DNA of 64,000 bases, taken from NCBI GenBank assembly GCA_937959115.1, contig CALGAW010000025.1, positions 1 to 64,000 on the forward strand. The letters run 5' to 3'. Below are positions 16,505-25,235 of the stretch, piece by piece (position 1 is the stretch's first letter; every line of letters starts with the position of its first letter). The notes under the pieces are model-generated. The model ran no database searches, was not told the origin of the DNA, and was given only the letters and a program-made list of their open reading frames with translations. The position numbers were made by a program, and so were the translations under genes. This DNA is from an uncultured Saprospiraceae bacterium (lineage in GTDB: Bacteria; Bacteroidota; Bacteroidia; Chitinophagales; Saprospiraceae).

Positions 16505-16632
16505 TTTTGAACTAACAAACATTTCCCTTTTACTAACCTTGTTATGCTTCTTTATATAGTATAGAACTATTATTTCAATTTGGTGCTTTCATCATTCTAT
16601 TTCCTCATTCAATAAGCACTTGTTTCTAATTA
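16467..16632 (-). ncRNA. Putative small RNA, copy 3 (longer form)
   Basis: This copy has the same terminator hairpin (arms 16479-16489 and 16494-16504) and 3' body as copies 1 and 2, but carries about 44 extra nucleotides in the 5' half (around 16577-16620 on the plus strand). The start region TGTAATTAGAAACAA is conserved. The predicted RNA is ~165 nt. It sits downstream of the EEP-family gene on the same strand; its own promoter box is present, so it need not be that gene's trailer. Confidence 0.55.
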
Positions 16633-16637
16633 CAGTA

Positions 16638-16669
16638 CAAATATATTGTTAAAAAAGTTCCGTTAAAAA
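16638..16669 (-). promoter_or_regulatory. Promoter of small RNA copy 3 (weaker -33)
   Basis: TATATTTG (16645-16638, minus) keeps the TAnnTTTG consensus although its variable bases differ from the other copies. At the same 20-bp distance lies TGGTTTT, where copies 1 and 2 have TGGTTTG, so the -33 box lost its last base. Confidence 0.5.
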
Positions 16670-16833
16670 CCAAAGAATACACCAGAATATAATTTCCAAC
16701 AGGGCATTTTTTGAAATAATTAATCAATCAATAATATTTAATAATCTATTTAACAATAGTTTATATCAAATTTTCCTTTACCACAGAATAGTGGATTTGA
16801 AGGGTTAAGAGCACAGGAACAGCTCAATATTTG

Positions 16834-17949
16834 CTAAAACCCCTTAAGTTTAACTGTTAGAAGCACAGGTTGGTGATCTGAGAATTCGAAATTTTGATTG
16901 ATGCCTTGTGTTTTCAGAATTTCGACATTCGGTGATACAAGGTAAAAGTCAATCAGTGTTACGAACGTATTTCCCTGCTCATAAGCGTCTGTTAGCTTAC
17001 GGTTGGTAGGCACATTTGAGTCAAACGCCCATTGCCAGTCTTCCGGAAGATAGTCCTTAGCGATATTCATCTGAACATAATTTCGCCCCTTGAGATCAGA
17101 TGGTGAGAACGAATCAAAGGCTTGTCCAGGCGGACACTGATTCCAGTCGCCTCCTACGATAACATAATTGCCTTTCTCGTATTCATTCACAAGCATTTTT
17201 CGCATGTATTCCATCTGTTGCTTCTTGAGTGTGCCGTCATCATAAGCTGAGTTATGCGTATTGATAACAATTAACTCCTTACCATTTTTAGTTTTAAAGC
17301 GGTGTAAGGCAAAACAACGGTCTAGCTGGAAGATTCGCGTTGGCCAGCTGTAGTTTCCTGGGAACTGATATCTGGTGGTCTCCGTTGGTTGATATTTCAT
17401 GTATGTCCCTAATCCGCTTTCCATTTTGCCCATGACTCTCCAGAATTCGAAGACGGGCAGTGGCACGCGTGCAGATTTATAGTTGATCGCAAACGTAGCA
17501 GCATATTCTTTTTTTGTATCAATGTACTGTTGATGCTGATTGATATAATAACTTCGCTTCGAGTTTTTGTCAACTTCTTGAAACAGATAAAAGTCAACAG
17601 GTTGCTCCTCTAGAAAGGACACAGCGCCCTTGATATTCTTTTCTACATTTGGTCTGGGTGCACGAATCATTTTACCCTTTGAGGTCAAGAACCCTCCTGA
17701 ATCATAAAAGAAATTAGACTCCTTGCCTAGTCCACCATACCCTACATTCCAATTTGCAAAAGTGAGTACATCCTGCTCTATCACTTGAGGTCCAGCTTTT
17801 CCGCCTTCTACATCAAGTTTCATTATATCTTCCGCCTTAAAATCAGAATATGTTCCATGACAAAGACATCCGACAACATAAAGTAAAAAAAATAGGATTG
17901 CAACTAGGAGAAGTTTTATTACCAACACAACATTTCTTTTCATGATCAA
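16834..17949 (-). CDS. Membrane-anchored endonuclease/exonuclease/phosphatase family protein
   Basis: The 371-residue protein starts with a basic stretch and one hydrophobic segment (residues ~7-30), so it is probably anchored in the inner membrane or exported. The rest is the EEP fold of metal-dependent phosphodiesterases: NWNVG (67-70), FQEVD with the metal-binding Glu125, VVGGDWNQ (265-270) and SDHQPV with the catalytic Asp-His pair (358-359). Substrate (DNA, phosphoinositide, sphingomyelin or other) cannot be told. No gene is directly coupled to it; an intrinsic terminator lies upstream at 17984-18007. Confidence 0.88.
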   Translation of the reverse strand: MIMKRNVVLVIKLLLVAILFFLLYVVGCLCHGTYSDFKAEDIMKLDVEGGKAGPQVIEQDVLTFANWNVGYGGLGKESNFFYDSGGFLTSKGKMIRAPRPNVEKNIKGAVSFLEEQPVDFYLFQEVDKNSKRSYYINQHQQYIDTKKEYAATFAINYKSARVPLPVFEFWRVMGKMESGLGTYMKYQPTETTRYQFPGNYSWPTRIFQLDRCFALHRFKTKNGKELIVINTHNSAYDDGTLKKQQMEYMRKMLVNEYEKGNYVIVGGDWNQCPPGQAFDSFSPSDLKGRNYVQMNIAKDYLPEDWQWAFDSNVPTNRKLTDAYEQGNTFVTLIDFYLVSPNVEILKTQGINQNFEFSDHQPVLLTVKLKGF

Positions 17950-17983
17950 CTTAAATTGACTGATTGATATGTTGATCCTAAAT

Positions 17984-18007
17984 AAAAAAAGTGGACCAAC
18001 AGTCCAC
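17984..18007 (-). terminator. Intrinsic terminator, minus strand
   Basis: On the minus strand GTGGAC-TGTTG-GTCCAC forms a 6-bp stem followed by seven T. It lies downstream of the Spo0M-like gene and separates it from the EEP gene. Confidence 0.7.
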
Positions 18008-18182
18008 CGGTAAATCTAACAATATTTTATTAATGATTAATGTTTAGTGTTTAATTATTCATTGCGTATTCCAATAAATGATTTCTTGAACTGGTATTGA
18101 GGATCTTGAATTACTCAAACAAGACTGAAACACAAAAAACCTAAATAATTCACCATTCACAGCATGAGTTATACATTAAACA

Positions 18183-18653
18183 TTATTTCGTCCACTTTAC
18201 TTCTACTTTATCAAAAGGATTGAGCGCCGTACCAGAAATATCGGATTCTGCTTCTACAAAGTACTTAGATTGAACGCCTTTTGCCTTCTTGGCAAAGCCA
18301 GCTAAAGCTCCGGTCACTCCGCCTTTTGAATGTATCTTATCCATTTCGGATTGCACATAATTGAACGTTAGTTTAAAGGGTACTTCTTTTATATCTTCAG
18401 GATACACCATAAACGAATCCGAAATCTCAACTTCGGCGATTAGGTAGGTATCTGTCTTTTTGGCTTTTCTACGACCTCTTGTGTATTCTTCGTACAATTT
18501 GATCGTTGTGCCCAATACCTGTTGTGTATTTTTTGTTGAATACCTAAGCGTACCAGAGATTATTCCATCTGATTGAACCAAATCTTCAGGTAGCGTTATT
18601 TCTAACTTAATACCTTCAATTCCTAGCCATTCTTTTACTTTTCCAAATACCAT
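18183..18653 (-). CDS. Spo0M/arrestin-like protein
   Basis: This 156-residue protein opens with VFGKVKEWLGIEG and continues as a beta-sandwich (KLEITLPEDLVQSDGIISG, IKLYEEYTRGR, VPFKLTF, KYFVEAESDISGTALNP). This matches the sporulation-control protein Spo0M family, which has an arrestin-like fold and also occurs in bacteria that do not sporulate. The fragment is shorter than Bacillus Spo0M and may hold only the core. It has no signal peptide, so it should be cytoplasmic. Its function here is unknown; the gene stands alone and has a terminator downstream. Confidence 0.7.
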   Translation of the reverse strand: MVFGKVKEWLGIEGIKLEITLPEDLVQSDGIISGTLRYSTKNTQQVLGTTIKLYEEYTRGRRKAKKTDTYLIAEVEISDSFMVYPEDIKEVPFKLTFNYVQSEMDKIHSKGGVTGALAGFAKKAKGVQSKYFVEAESDISGTALNPFDKVEVKWTK

Positions 18654-18970
18654 GTTTTCTTTTATTTAGACCAATAGAATGATTTTCAAATAAATAAATC
18701 ATCCATTTTGACTTGCTCTTTTTTATATCTAATTGTTATAAAAATCCTAACTTAGTTATTGCTATGTGCAGTTTTCATGCCGCGATCTAGAAAAAAATAA
18801 CTACGTCTAAATGGATTCTTTATTTAAACATCATTCCAAAAGAATTATTAATTCAATAATTTATCAAAATTAAACGATAAATCTGCTAATTTAGACGACG
18901 AAATCTTGTATTTCTTTAGTTGCTTTGAATATTCCATGCTTAGTTTCCTTTATTCCATAAAACGCAAGCC
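18654..18970. other. ~320-bp AT-rich divergent intergenic region
   Basis: It separates the Spo0M-like gene (minus) and the lipase-like gene (plus) and should contain both promoters. I found no full TTTG/TAnnTTTG pair and no ORF. Confidence 0.5.
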
Positions 18971-20188
18971 ATGTTTCGATATCATTTCCTATATACTGTA
19001 GTTACAATTCTTGTCCTCCTTTTTTCGCTAAACAGTTGCAAAAAAGACAATCAATTACCAGTCGATTTTTCGAAGCGCGGAACGGTAAACGAGGCGACCC
19101 TTCTATACAGTTATTCTCAACAACAAGTTGACTCCTTGTTTGAGTCTTTCAATCAACCTCTATTATCCTCGATCAATCCTTTATATGGTCTTGACCTTTA
19201 CAAGGTGCAGTACAACACACCTGATGCCAGAGGCAATAAAATGACGATAGCTTCTGGACTTGTGGTGATTCCAACGGGCACTGCCGCTCCTTTACCAATA
19301 GCTTCTTACCAACATGGCACTATCATCAAAAAAGATCGAGTACCATCAAGTTTGGGCGGTGAATATATCATTAACGTTATTTTTAGTGGTTTGTTTGGTA
19401 TAATTACCGTGGCTCCTGATTATCTAGGATTGGGTGATTCGCCTGGCCTTCATCCATATGTTCATGCTGATTCGGAAGCAAGTGCAGGCATTGATCTCTT
19501 AAGGGCCACCACCCTTTTTGGCAATGATTTGCAATTAGACATTACAAATGAGGTCTTGCTTTTTGGTTATTCTCAAGGCGGTCACGCCACTACAGCGATG
19601 CACAGGGAACTAGAAGCCAATCACAGGGATGAGTTTAATGTATTGGGTGCGGCGCCTATGGCTGGCCCTTATGATATGTCGGGTTATCAGTCAGAGATTT
19701 TTACGAGTGGTGAGCCCTACACCGAACCATTCTATTTACCGTATGTGCTCCTTTCTTATAATATGGTTTATCAGATTTACGCTGATCCAAGTGACTTTCT
19801 AGCAGCGCCATACGATGAGCTCTTGCCTCCAATGTTTGATGGCACCAATAGCGGCAACACCATAAATCAAGTTATGCCAACGCTTGCAAATAGCATTATA
19901 AAGCCAGAAATACTAGCTGCTTTCCAAAATGACTCTGATCATCCATTTAAGCTAGCACTCAAGGAAAACGACATGTACTTTTGGACACCTGACGCCCCCG
20001 TTTTGCTTTGTCATTGTGAAGGGGATGAACAAGTAAAGTTTGAAAACTCCGAAATCGCGTACAACACGTTTAAGTCAAGGCAATCACCAGACATTCGCCT
20101 AGTAAATAAAGGGAATAGTCTTCATCAAGACTGCGCGCCCTTGTGTCTTTTCGATGTTGTCATCTTCTTTACGGAACTATTGAATTAA
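18971..20188 (+). CDS. Secretory-lipase-like alpha/beta hydrolase, lipoprotein
   Basis: This 405-residue protein has a lipoprotein signal (hydrophobic residues 7-20, then SLNSCKKD with the lipid-bearing Cys23). The body is an alpha/beta hydrolase: ASYQHGT near 111, VAPDYLGLGDS (147-157), nucleophile elbow GYSQGG with Ser201, and a late VLLCHCEGDEQV plus SLHQDC that likely supply Asp and His. The pattern PDYLGLG...GYSQGG is typical of the secretory lipase (LIP) family. It probably hydrolyses esters at the cell surface. It converges on the M43 protease gene, with an inverted repeat between them. Confidence 0.85.
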   Translation: MFRYHFLYTVVTILVLLFSLNSCKKDNQLPVDFSKRGTVNEATLLYSYSQQQVDSLFESFNQPLLSSINPLYGLDLYKVQYNTPDARGNKMTIASGLVVIPTGTAAPLPIASYQHGTIIKKDRVPSSLGGEYIINVIFSGLFGIITVAPDYLGLGDSPGLHPYVHADSEASAGIDLLRATTLFGNDLQLDITNEVLLFGYSQGGHATTAMHRELEANHRDEFNVLGAAPMAGPYDMSGYQSEIFTSGEPYTEPFYLPYVLLSYNMVYQIYADPSDFLAAPYDELLPPMFDGTNSGNTINQVMPTLANSIIKPEILAAFQNDSDHPFKLALKENDMYFWTPDAPVLLCHCEGDEQVKFENSEIAYNTFKSRQSPDIRLVNKGNSLHQDCAPLCLFDVVIFFTELLN

Positions 20189-20287
20189 TGTTTAATTGTT
20201 AATCATTAACATTCAGAACATACTACTGACTGCACTAAGCAATCAAATCTGCTCTAGTTAGTTAAACATTAACAATTGAACATTAAT
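20184..20287. repeat. 20-bp inverted repeat between convergent genes
   Basis: The arms 20184-20203 and 20268-20287 are complementary at 19 of 20 positions (attaatgtttaattgttaat and its complement) and are 64 bp apart. The left arm overlaps the stop codon of the lipase gene. It may help end both convergent transcripts. Confidence 0.5.
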
Positions 20288-20292
20288 AAAAT

Positions 20293-21819
20293 TTACTTAC
20301 TAATAATTAGCTTTTGTTGAATTGTTCCTTTCTTTGTTTCAAGACTTAGGAGATATAAGCCAGTGCTTAAGTCTTGTACATCAATCTGATAGTTGTTTTC
20401 AGAAGATCTAATATCTAGCACTTCTGATTTTAACTTCCTACCGTCTACTGCAAAAATGTTCACTGTTGCTTCTACATCTCGATCTGAGTTTAAAGCCAAC
20501 GTCACTTGATTCACACCATTCGTAGGATTCGGGTATACTGTTACGTCAGAAACTCCTTCAATATCATTTACTGCAATCATTGCATCAAACGTTGTAAACT
20601 TTCGTGTTGCTGAATTGGATGCACAGAAATAACCTTGATTAATCGGCTTTACTCTCCAGTAATAATCTGCAAACTGATCCAATCCAGCTTTATAAGTCAA
20701 CCAAGGATATTTTGTGATCAATGTTGTTACGATAGCGTTTGGAGAAAATGATTGATTTCTACTTAACTGGAAAACATAATTAGTTGCATTAGGAACAGGC
20801 AACCATGAAAAGAATTGCTCAGCGTATCCTACTGTTGTAGAATTATCTGCTGGCTGAGACTGTTGAACTGCTGCTGAAATGGTATCGCTCATGATTGGTC
20901 CTGCTGGGTGAATGTCTGTCCTACCATCGTAATCAATATTCATTGAAGCGTTTTGCTCTCCACTAAATAAGGTAACACAATTATCATTGGAGTAAGACAT
21001 TGCATTTTTGCCACTTGGGAAGAAAGAATCTCCATTTGCATCAACATGCTCACATATACTATTTCCATTCACTGAACAAAACCAACGGTTGTTTTGGTAG
21101 TCTGGTCCTGTATCACAAAATCGATCTCCCACTGTGGTACAATTGGATCCATCATTCTTCTCATAATTAGCTGGTGCTTGCGCACCACAATTGTAAGCAG
21201 GAAAACCTTCTAGTCCACTAAATGTATGTGGCAGGGTCAACATGTGTCCAAGTTCGTGCATCATGGTCGTATTGTTAGGACCATAACAGCTTTTCTGAAC
21301 GACAACAAGGTCTTGTTGGCCAGTATAAAATCCACAAACCACTGTTCCTCCAGATTTTGCTGTTCCTACGATATAAATGTTCATTGAATTTTGATCTCTG
21401 TGGTATGCATATAATGTGCCCATACCATCACCATCATACCAAGTATCATTTTGCGGATAGTTGATTGGCGGGACAACACTGCCGTCCGTATCATCATCAT
21501 CAAGATAAAACTGAATACCTACTTGCAAGAACTGTTGATTCAATTCGCAAAGTCTGTCAATTGCGTCCATTGCAGGATAATGTTCAAATCCATTAGACTT
21601 ACCAACTAAATGGAGTGTAACCGGAGCATATTTAATAACATTGGATCGTTCGTAATTTCCTGAACGCATGATCTTTAGATTACGATCTAGTCGTTGTTCA
21701 AATTGTGGTGTCATTCTAAAGCCACAAAGCTCATCAACCTCATTACTCGTTGTAAACTGAGCGAATGAAAAAGAACACATTAGCATTAGCACAATTAGAG
21801 TAGAAATAATATTTCTCAT
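20293..21819 (-). CDS. Secreted M43-type zinc metalloprotease with T9SS type A sorting domain
   Basis: This 508-residue protein has a signal peptide cut near residue 20 (SFSFA-Q). The catalytic domain has the zinc site HELGHMLTLPH (188-198) and a Met-turn around NAMSY, as in the pappalysin/M43 family. A fibronectin-like segment follows (FSWLPVPNATNYVFQLS...YYWRVKP). The last ~80 residues (VTVYPNPTNG...LSTGLYLLSLETKKGTIQQKLIISK) are a T9SS type A sorting domain, so the protease should be exported across the outer membrane. It sits downstream of the G8 genes on the same strand but has its own promoter-like boxes in the 106-bp gap. Confidence 0.92.
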   Translation of the reverse strand: MRNIISTLIVLMLMCSFSFAQFTTSNEVDELCGFRMTPQFEQRLDRNLKIMRSGNYERSNVIKYAPVTLHLVGKSNGFEHYPAMDAIDRLCELNQQFLQVGIQFYLDDDDTDGSVVPPINYPQNDTWYDGDGMGTLYAYHRDQNSMNIYIVGTAKSGGTVVCGFYTGQQDLVVVQKSCYGPNNTTMMHELGHMLTLPHTFSGLEGFPAYNCGAQAPANYEKNDGSNCTTVGDRFCDTGPDYQNNRWFCSVNGNSICEHVDANGDSFFPSGKNAMSYSNDNCVTLFSGEQNASMNIDYDGRTDIHPAGPIMSDTISAAVQQSQPADNSTTVGYAEQFFSWLPVPNATNYVFQLSRNQSFSPNAIVTTLITKYPWLTYKAGLDQFADYYWRVKPINQGYFCASNSATRKFTTFDAMIAVNDIEGVSDVTVYPNPTNGVNQVTLALNSDRDVEATVNIFAVDGRKLKSEVLDIRSSENNYQIDVQDLSTGLYLLSLETKKGTIQQKLIISK

Positions 21820-21841
21820 AAATTCTTGGTTTTTATTAGAT

Positions 21842-21872
21842 CAAAAATAACAAAATTTAAAAGCTAGATCAA
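21842..21872 (-). promoter_or_regulatory. Putative promoter of the M43 protease gene
   Basis: On the minus strand TTG (21872-21870), 20 bp, then TATTTTTG (21849-21842) fits the Bacteroidota promoter. The predicted leader is only ~15 nt. Confidence 0.45.
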
Positions 21873-21925
21873 TTATTTCGCGATTAACCTTTGCATTTGA
21901 CTGATTTATGACAATTCGACAGTTA

Positions 21926-24900
21926 TTATTGACAGCCAATTACTGCTTCAAAATTGGATCCTGGTAGCGCTTCGAATCCAGTGGTCATTTCAACTTCCCC
22001 ACTCTCAAAAATAGTTCCGCCTCCTACAGGTACTGTGCCATTTGACGAAATATTGACTTTTGTTTGAAAATGTCCTTCTGGAACAACACCTGTAAAGCTT
22101 CGCGTACTTGCTGTTGTTATACAATTATCTTGAGCATCTGGAATACCATCATTGTCTAAATCTCCATCTGAACCAACAATCCAGTCAATCGAAAAATCGG
22201 TACCTGCCAGATTCGTCGGATCAATCCGTAACTTGGTGATATTGTTTCTCCATTCTGGGTCACCACTAAAATCAAAAATCAGCGTACGGTATTGACCATT
22301 GCCTTGATAAGGAACACTCCCTACTCTACTAGCAGCAAAATTCGGTGCATCATTCCTAGCAAAAAAGATTTGACAATTACGGTTACTCGTTGCCTTCATC
22401 CGAACAATAATACTGGTCACTTGATTCGCAGGAAAGTTAAAATCATCCTTTATTATCATTGGATCAAGTGTTGTAGCCGATCCATTAAAAATGTTATTTG
22501 TAATCGTATGATTATTAACATTGTTAAGGGTATTCCAGCGCTTGTGTTCTTCATATGCAAAGGTAAAGGCTAAATCTTTTGGGTCATTCGGATTTCGATT
22601 GTGTGCAATTTCATAGATATCGCCAATCCCATCACCATCTGTATCGCTTAAAGGCAATTCTAGGCTAGTTGACCAAGTAACTTCAAGCATTTGCTGCAAA
22701 CCAGTTGCTACGGGTCTATAAAATACATCACCATTGGTGTGAATGTAATACCCAGAACTGTTTGAAGCATACAAACTTGCATGTGAATAATGCTGTACGA
22801 GAGGTCCTTGGTTTGAAGCTAAATTTAATCCTGGAAGTAAGCCGAGTTTTTCCAATCTAAATCTCGTATTATCTCCAATGTTTAAACAATCATCATAAAA
22901 GAATCGAAACCGTTTTGATGTTGGTAATTCATAAAACGAATAGGTATACAGATACGAGTCATTACCGATCACAGGCATTAAATGCTTTGCCAATATGCCA
23001 TTTGTATGATGAAAACCAGCGGAAGGCTTCCCCAGCTTGGTTCTAGCAACAGTAACATGAGGAAACTTCGTGTAATCAGAAATTCCAGGATACAGAATAA
23101 AGACGAGTGGAAAATAGTTCGTTGTCCGATAGGCGTTTACCCAATTTGGATGTTGAAACTCGCCTCCAGTGAGCATCATAGGATTCGAACTAACGATCGT
23201 TGCTCCTGCTTGCCCAGTCAATGAGCCGTCAATATCAAAAAAAGACTCCGTCCACACATTCGGGTTATCAGCTCTATACGTCTCATAATCTTGTAAGACA
23301 ATACTCATATATCCAGGATGATCTGTCGTAATGTCTTCCCACGTGTGGTTGGTATGTTTTATCGAAGCACCACCTGCTTGGATCAAGGAAGCTTCCATCG
23401 TATTAAAACCAACAAAATGGCATTGTTTCATTCGTGCAGCACCATCATAGGTGTGAAAAGCAAATCGATTGCCGTTAAACATATTGTCCCCTGAATAGGC
23501 CGCAAATAGGCAATTCTCTACATGATTATAGGCTGCAAGAAACAAGGCACATTTATTTTCAACAAAAATGTTGTTTCTAAAAATCACGTTTTCAACGGGA
23601 CCACCTACACCGATACCAGTGTAAATACCATTGGTACAACCATAGATTAGCGTATTTCTGAATAAATGAGTTGTACTGTTGTTCCAACCCCAATTTGCTT
23701 GAATGGAATGATCGGTTTTTAGGCGATCAAACAGATCCATTCCATTCCCTGAGCTATGCACTGTGTTTTTATTAAAACTGCCTAGAGGCTCTTTCCAAGG
23801 TTCTTGCGTGCTGTAGTAAGGATCGTTACCAGAGTCTCCTACCGGATTCACAGGAAAGATGAACCAGTAGCCGGTTCCTGGTGTTCCTGCTGCTACGTTT
23901 TCTTCAATAATGTTGTTAGGATTCGTAATCCAAAAAGAAGACGGGCTTCTATTTTGGTTTTGGCTAAATTGATTATCGGAAGGGGTAACCTCTTCACCAG
24001 CGGGTGGTTTCTTTGTACTTAGTACAAGGTTTTTTCGAATGACATTGAATCGCTCACCACCATCTTCTAGAAAAACACCATGGCCAATATGATCATAACA
24101 TACATTGTTTTCTACCTTGGCATTATCTGTTCCGTGAATTGTAATTGCTCTGTTATATGACCGATGCACACTACTGTTTTGGATATATTGTCCCGTACCG
24201 CCATTCTTTACTAGATGCCAGTGAAATGGATATCTTCCGAGCTCGCCCTTCTGTCCCATACGGAAGAGTTCTACATTGCTCAAATACGCTTTACTACCAA
24301 AATGCACCATGATATGACCACCAAACCCAGTGCTGTTTGATGCGGCATCTCCTTGTATAATGATATTCCTGCTTAGTAAGCCTACTTCTGCACGGATATC
24401 AGCTGTCCAAGTTTTATTGTCTACAGAACGAGTAAAGGATTTTGTGTCTCCGATGTGCTTGTGGTCGAGTTTCGAAGCAAGTGTTATATTTCTTCCATTT
24501 GCACTAACATTGGTGATGACATGCTCTTCTGCCTCTGCCCAGCTTCTAGAGGAAGAAGTAATAACGATTTTTGAACCAACTGGCCAATCGATTGGCTCCT
24601 TGACAGTGATTGCTGTTGCGTCTTTAGCTACATTTGCACCTAGGCTTGTCCAACTGACTTTATCAATACCGTGCATGATAATTTTTCCGCCGCCAATCGC
24701 GCTAATAAACTTATCTCCTGATGCGTAAATATCGTCTGCGTCTTTTGTTCCTAGAAGTGTAAAAATTCCGTTGCCTGTATAGGGAACACCTGAAGTACCA
24801 ACTTGTAGCTTAGCGCTAGTTCCAAGGATTAAAATCCACTCTGATTTTACATGAAAATTCTGCATGGCGCCCATATTGATCAGTGAACCTTGAACTGTGA

Positions 24901-25219
24901 TATTTTTTGCTTCACAGACCCCAACCAACCTAACGGTAAGATTTGCAGGGATGATTACTGCATCGTTGGGTCCAGGGACGTTCCCTCCTTGGTTCCAAGT
25001 CGCTCCACTATCCCATCTACCGTTATTCGTTATTGCAGTGAAAGTGGCATTGGTTTTCTCCTTACGGTAATTGTCTAAATCTTTAAAAACCTGACAGGTA
25101 GTTACGGATGGAGGAGCGATGTATTCATAATTCTTAAACTCAGTCTCTCCATTACCCCACCAACTGCCAATGGTAGAGAAAAATCCGATAAACAAAAGCG
25201 TTCCTAAAGAGTAGTTCAT
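21926..25219 (-). CDS. G8 domain / beta-helix protein, CEMIP-like, GCx C-terminus (paralog 1)
   Basis: This 1,097-residue secreted protein starts with a hydrophobic signal, then a G8 domain (~65-190; RWDSGATWNQGG, VPGPNDAVIIP). A parallel beta-helix follows with GRYPFHWHLVKNGG (~329), AITIHG, DHIGHGVFLEDGGE, SSFWITNPNN and GTGYWFIFP. These match the order of motifs in animal CEMIP/TMEM2 hyaluronidases (known family; recalled, not computed). Next come a TSP3-like loop DTDGDGIGD (~860), a jelly-roll-like segment (~900-1010), SDGDLDNDGIPD, and a short C-terminal domain ending GCQ. It starts 16 bp after paralog 2 stops, so the two share a transcript. It is the most diverged of the three copies. 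Confidence 0.88.
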   Translation of the reverse strand: MNYSLGTLLFIGFFSTIGSWWGNGETEFKNYEYIAPPSVTTCQVFKDLDNYRKEKTNATFTAITNNGRWDSGATWNQGGNVPGPNDAVIIPANLTVRLVGVCEAKNITVQGSLINMGAMQNFHVKSEWILILGTSAKLQVGTSGVPYTGNGIFTLLGTKDADDIYASGDKFISAIGGGKIIMHGIDKVSWTSLGANVAKDATAITVKEPIDWPVGSKIVITSSSRSWAEAEEHVITNVSANGRNITLASKLDHKHIGDTKSFTRSVDNKTWTADIRAEVGLLSRNIIIQGDAASNSTGFGGHIMVHFGSKAYLSNVELFRMGQKGELGRYPFHWHLVKNGGTGQYIQNSSVHRSYNRAITIHGTDNAKVENNVCYDHIGHGVFLEDGGERFNVIRKNLVLSTKKPPAGEEVTPSDNQFSQNQNRSPSSFWITNPNNIIEENVAAGTPGTGYWFIFPVNPVGDSGNDPYYSTQEPWKEPLGSFNKNTVHSSGNGMDLFDRLKTDHSIQANWGWNNSTTHLFRNTLIYGCTNGIYTGIGVGGPVENVIFRNNIFVENKCALFLAAYNHVENCLFAAYSGDNMFNGNRFAFHTYDGAARMKQCHFVGFNTMEASLIQAGGASIKHTNHTWEDITTDHPGYMSIVLQDYETYRADNPNVWTESFFDIDGSLTGQAGATIVSSNPMMLTGGEFQHPNWVNAYRTTNYFPLVFILYPGISDYTKFPHVTVARTKLGKPSAGFHHTNGILAKHLMPVIGNDSYLYTYSFYELPTSKRFRFFYDDCLNIGDNTRFRLEKLGLLPGLNLASNQGPLVQHYSHASLYASNSSGYYIHTNGDVFYRPVATGLQQMLEVTWSTSLELPLSDTDGDGIGDIYEIAHNRNPNDPKDLAFTFAYEEHKRWNTLNNVNNHTITNNIFNGSATTLDPMIIKDDFNFPANQVTSIIVRMKATSNRNCQIFFARNDAPNFAASRVGSVPYQGNGQYRTLIFDFSGDPEWRNNITKLRIDPTNLAGTDFSIDWIVGSDGDLDNDGIPDAQDNCITTASTRSFTGVVPEGHFQTKVNISSNGTVPVGGGTIFESGEVEMTTGFEALPGSNFEAVIGCQ

Positions 25220-25235
25220 AGATTGTTCTTTGTTG

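Noticed and set aside
14678-16645. Insertion sequences or transposon ends as the source of the three repeats
   Set aside because: No transposase, no terminal inverted repeats and no target duplications; conservation centres on promoter boxes and the hairpin.
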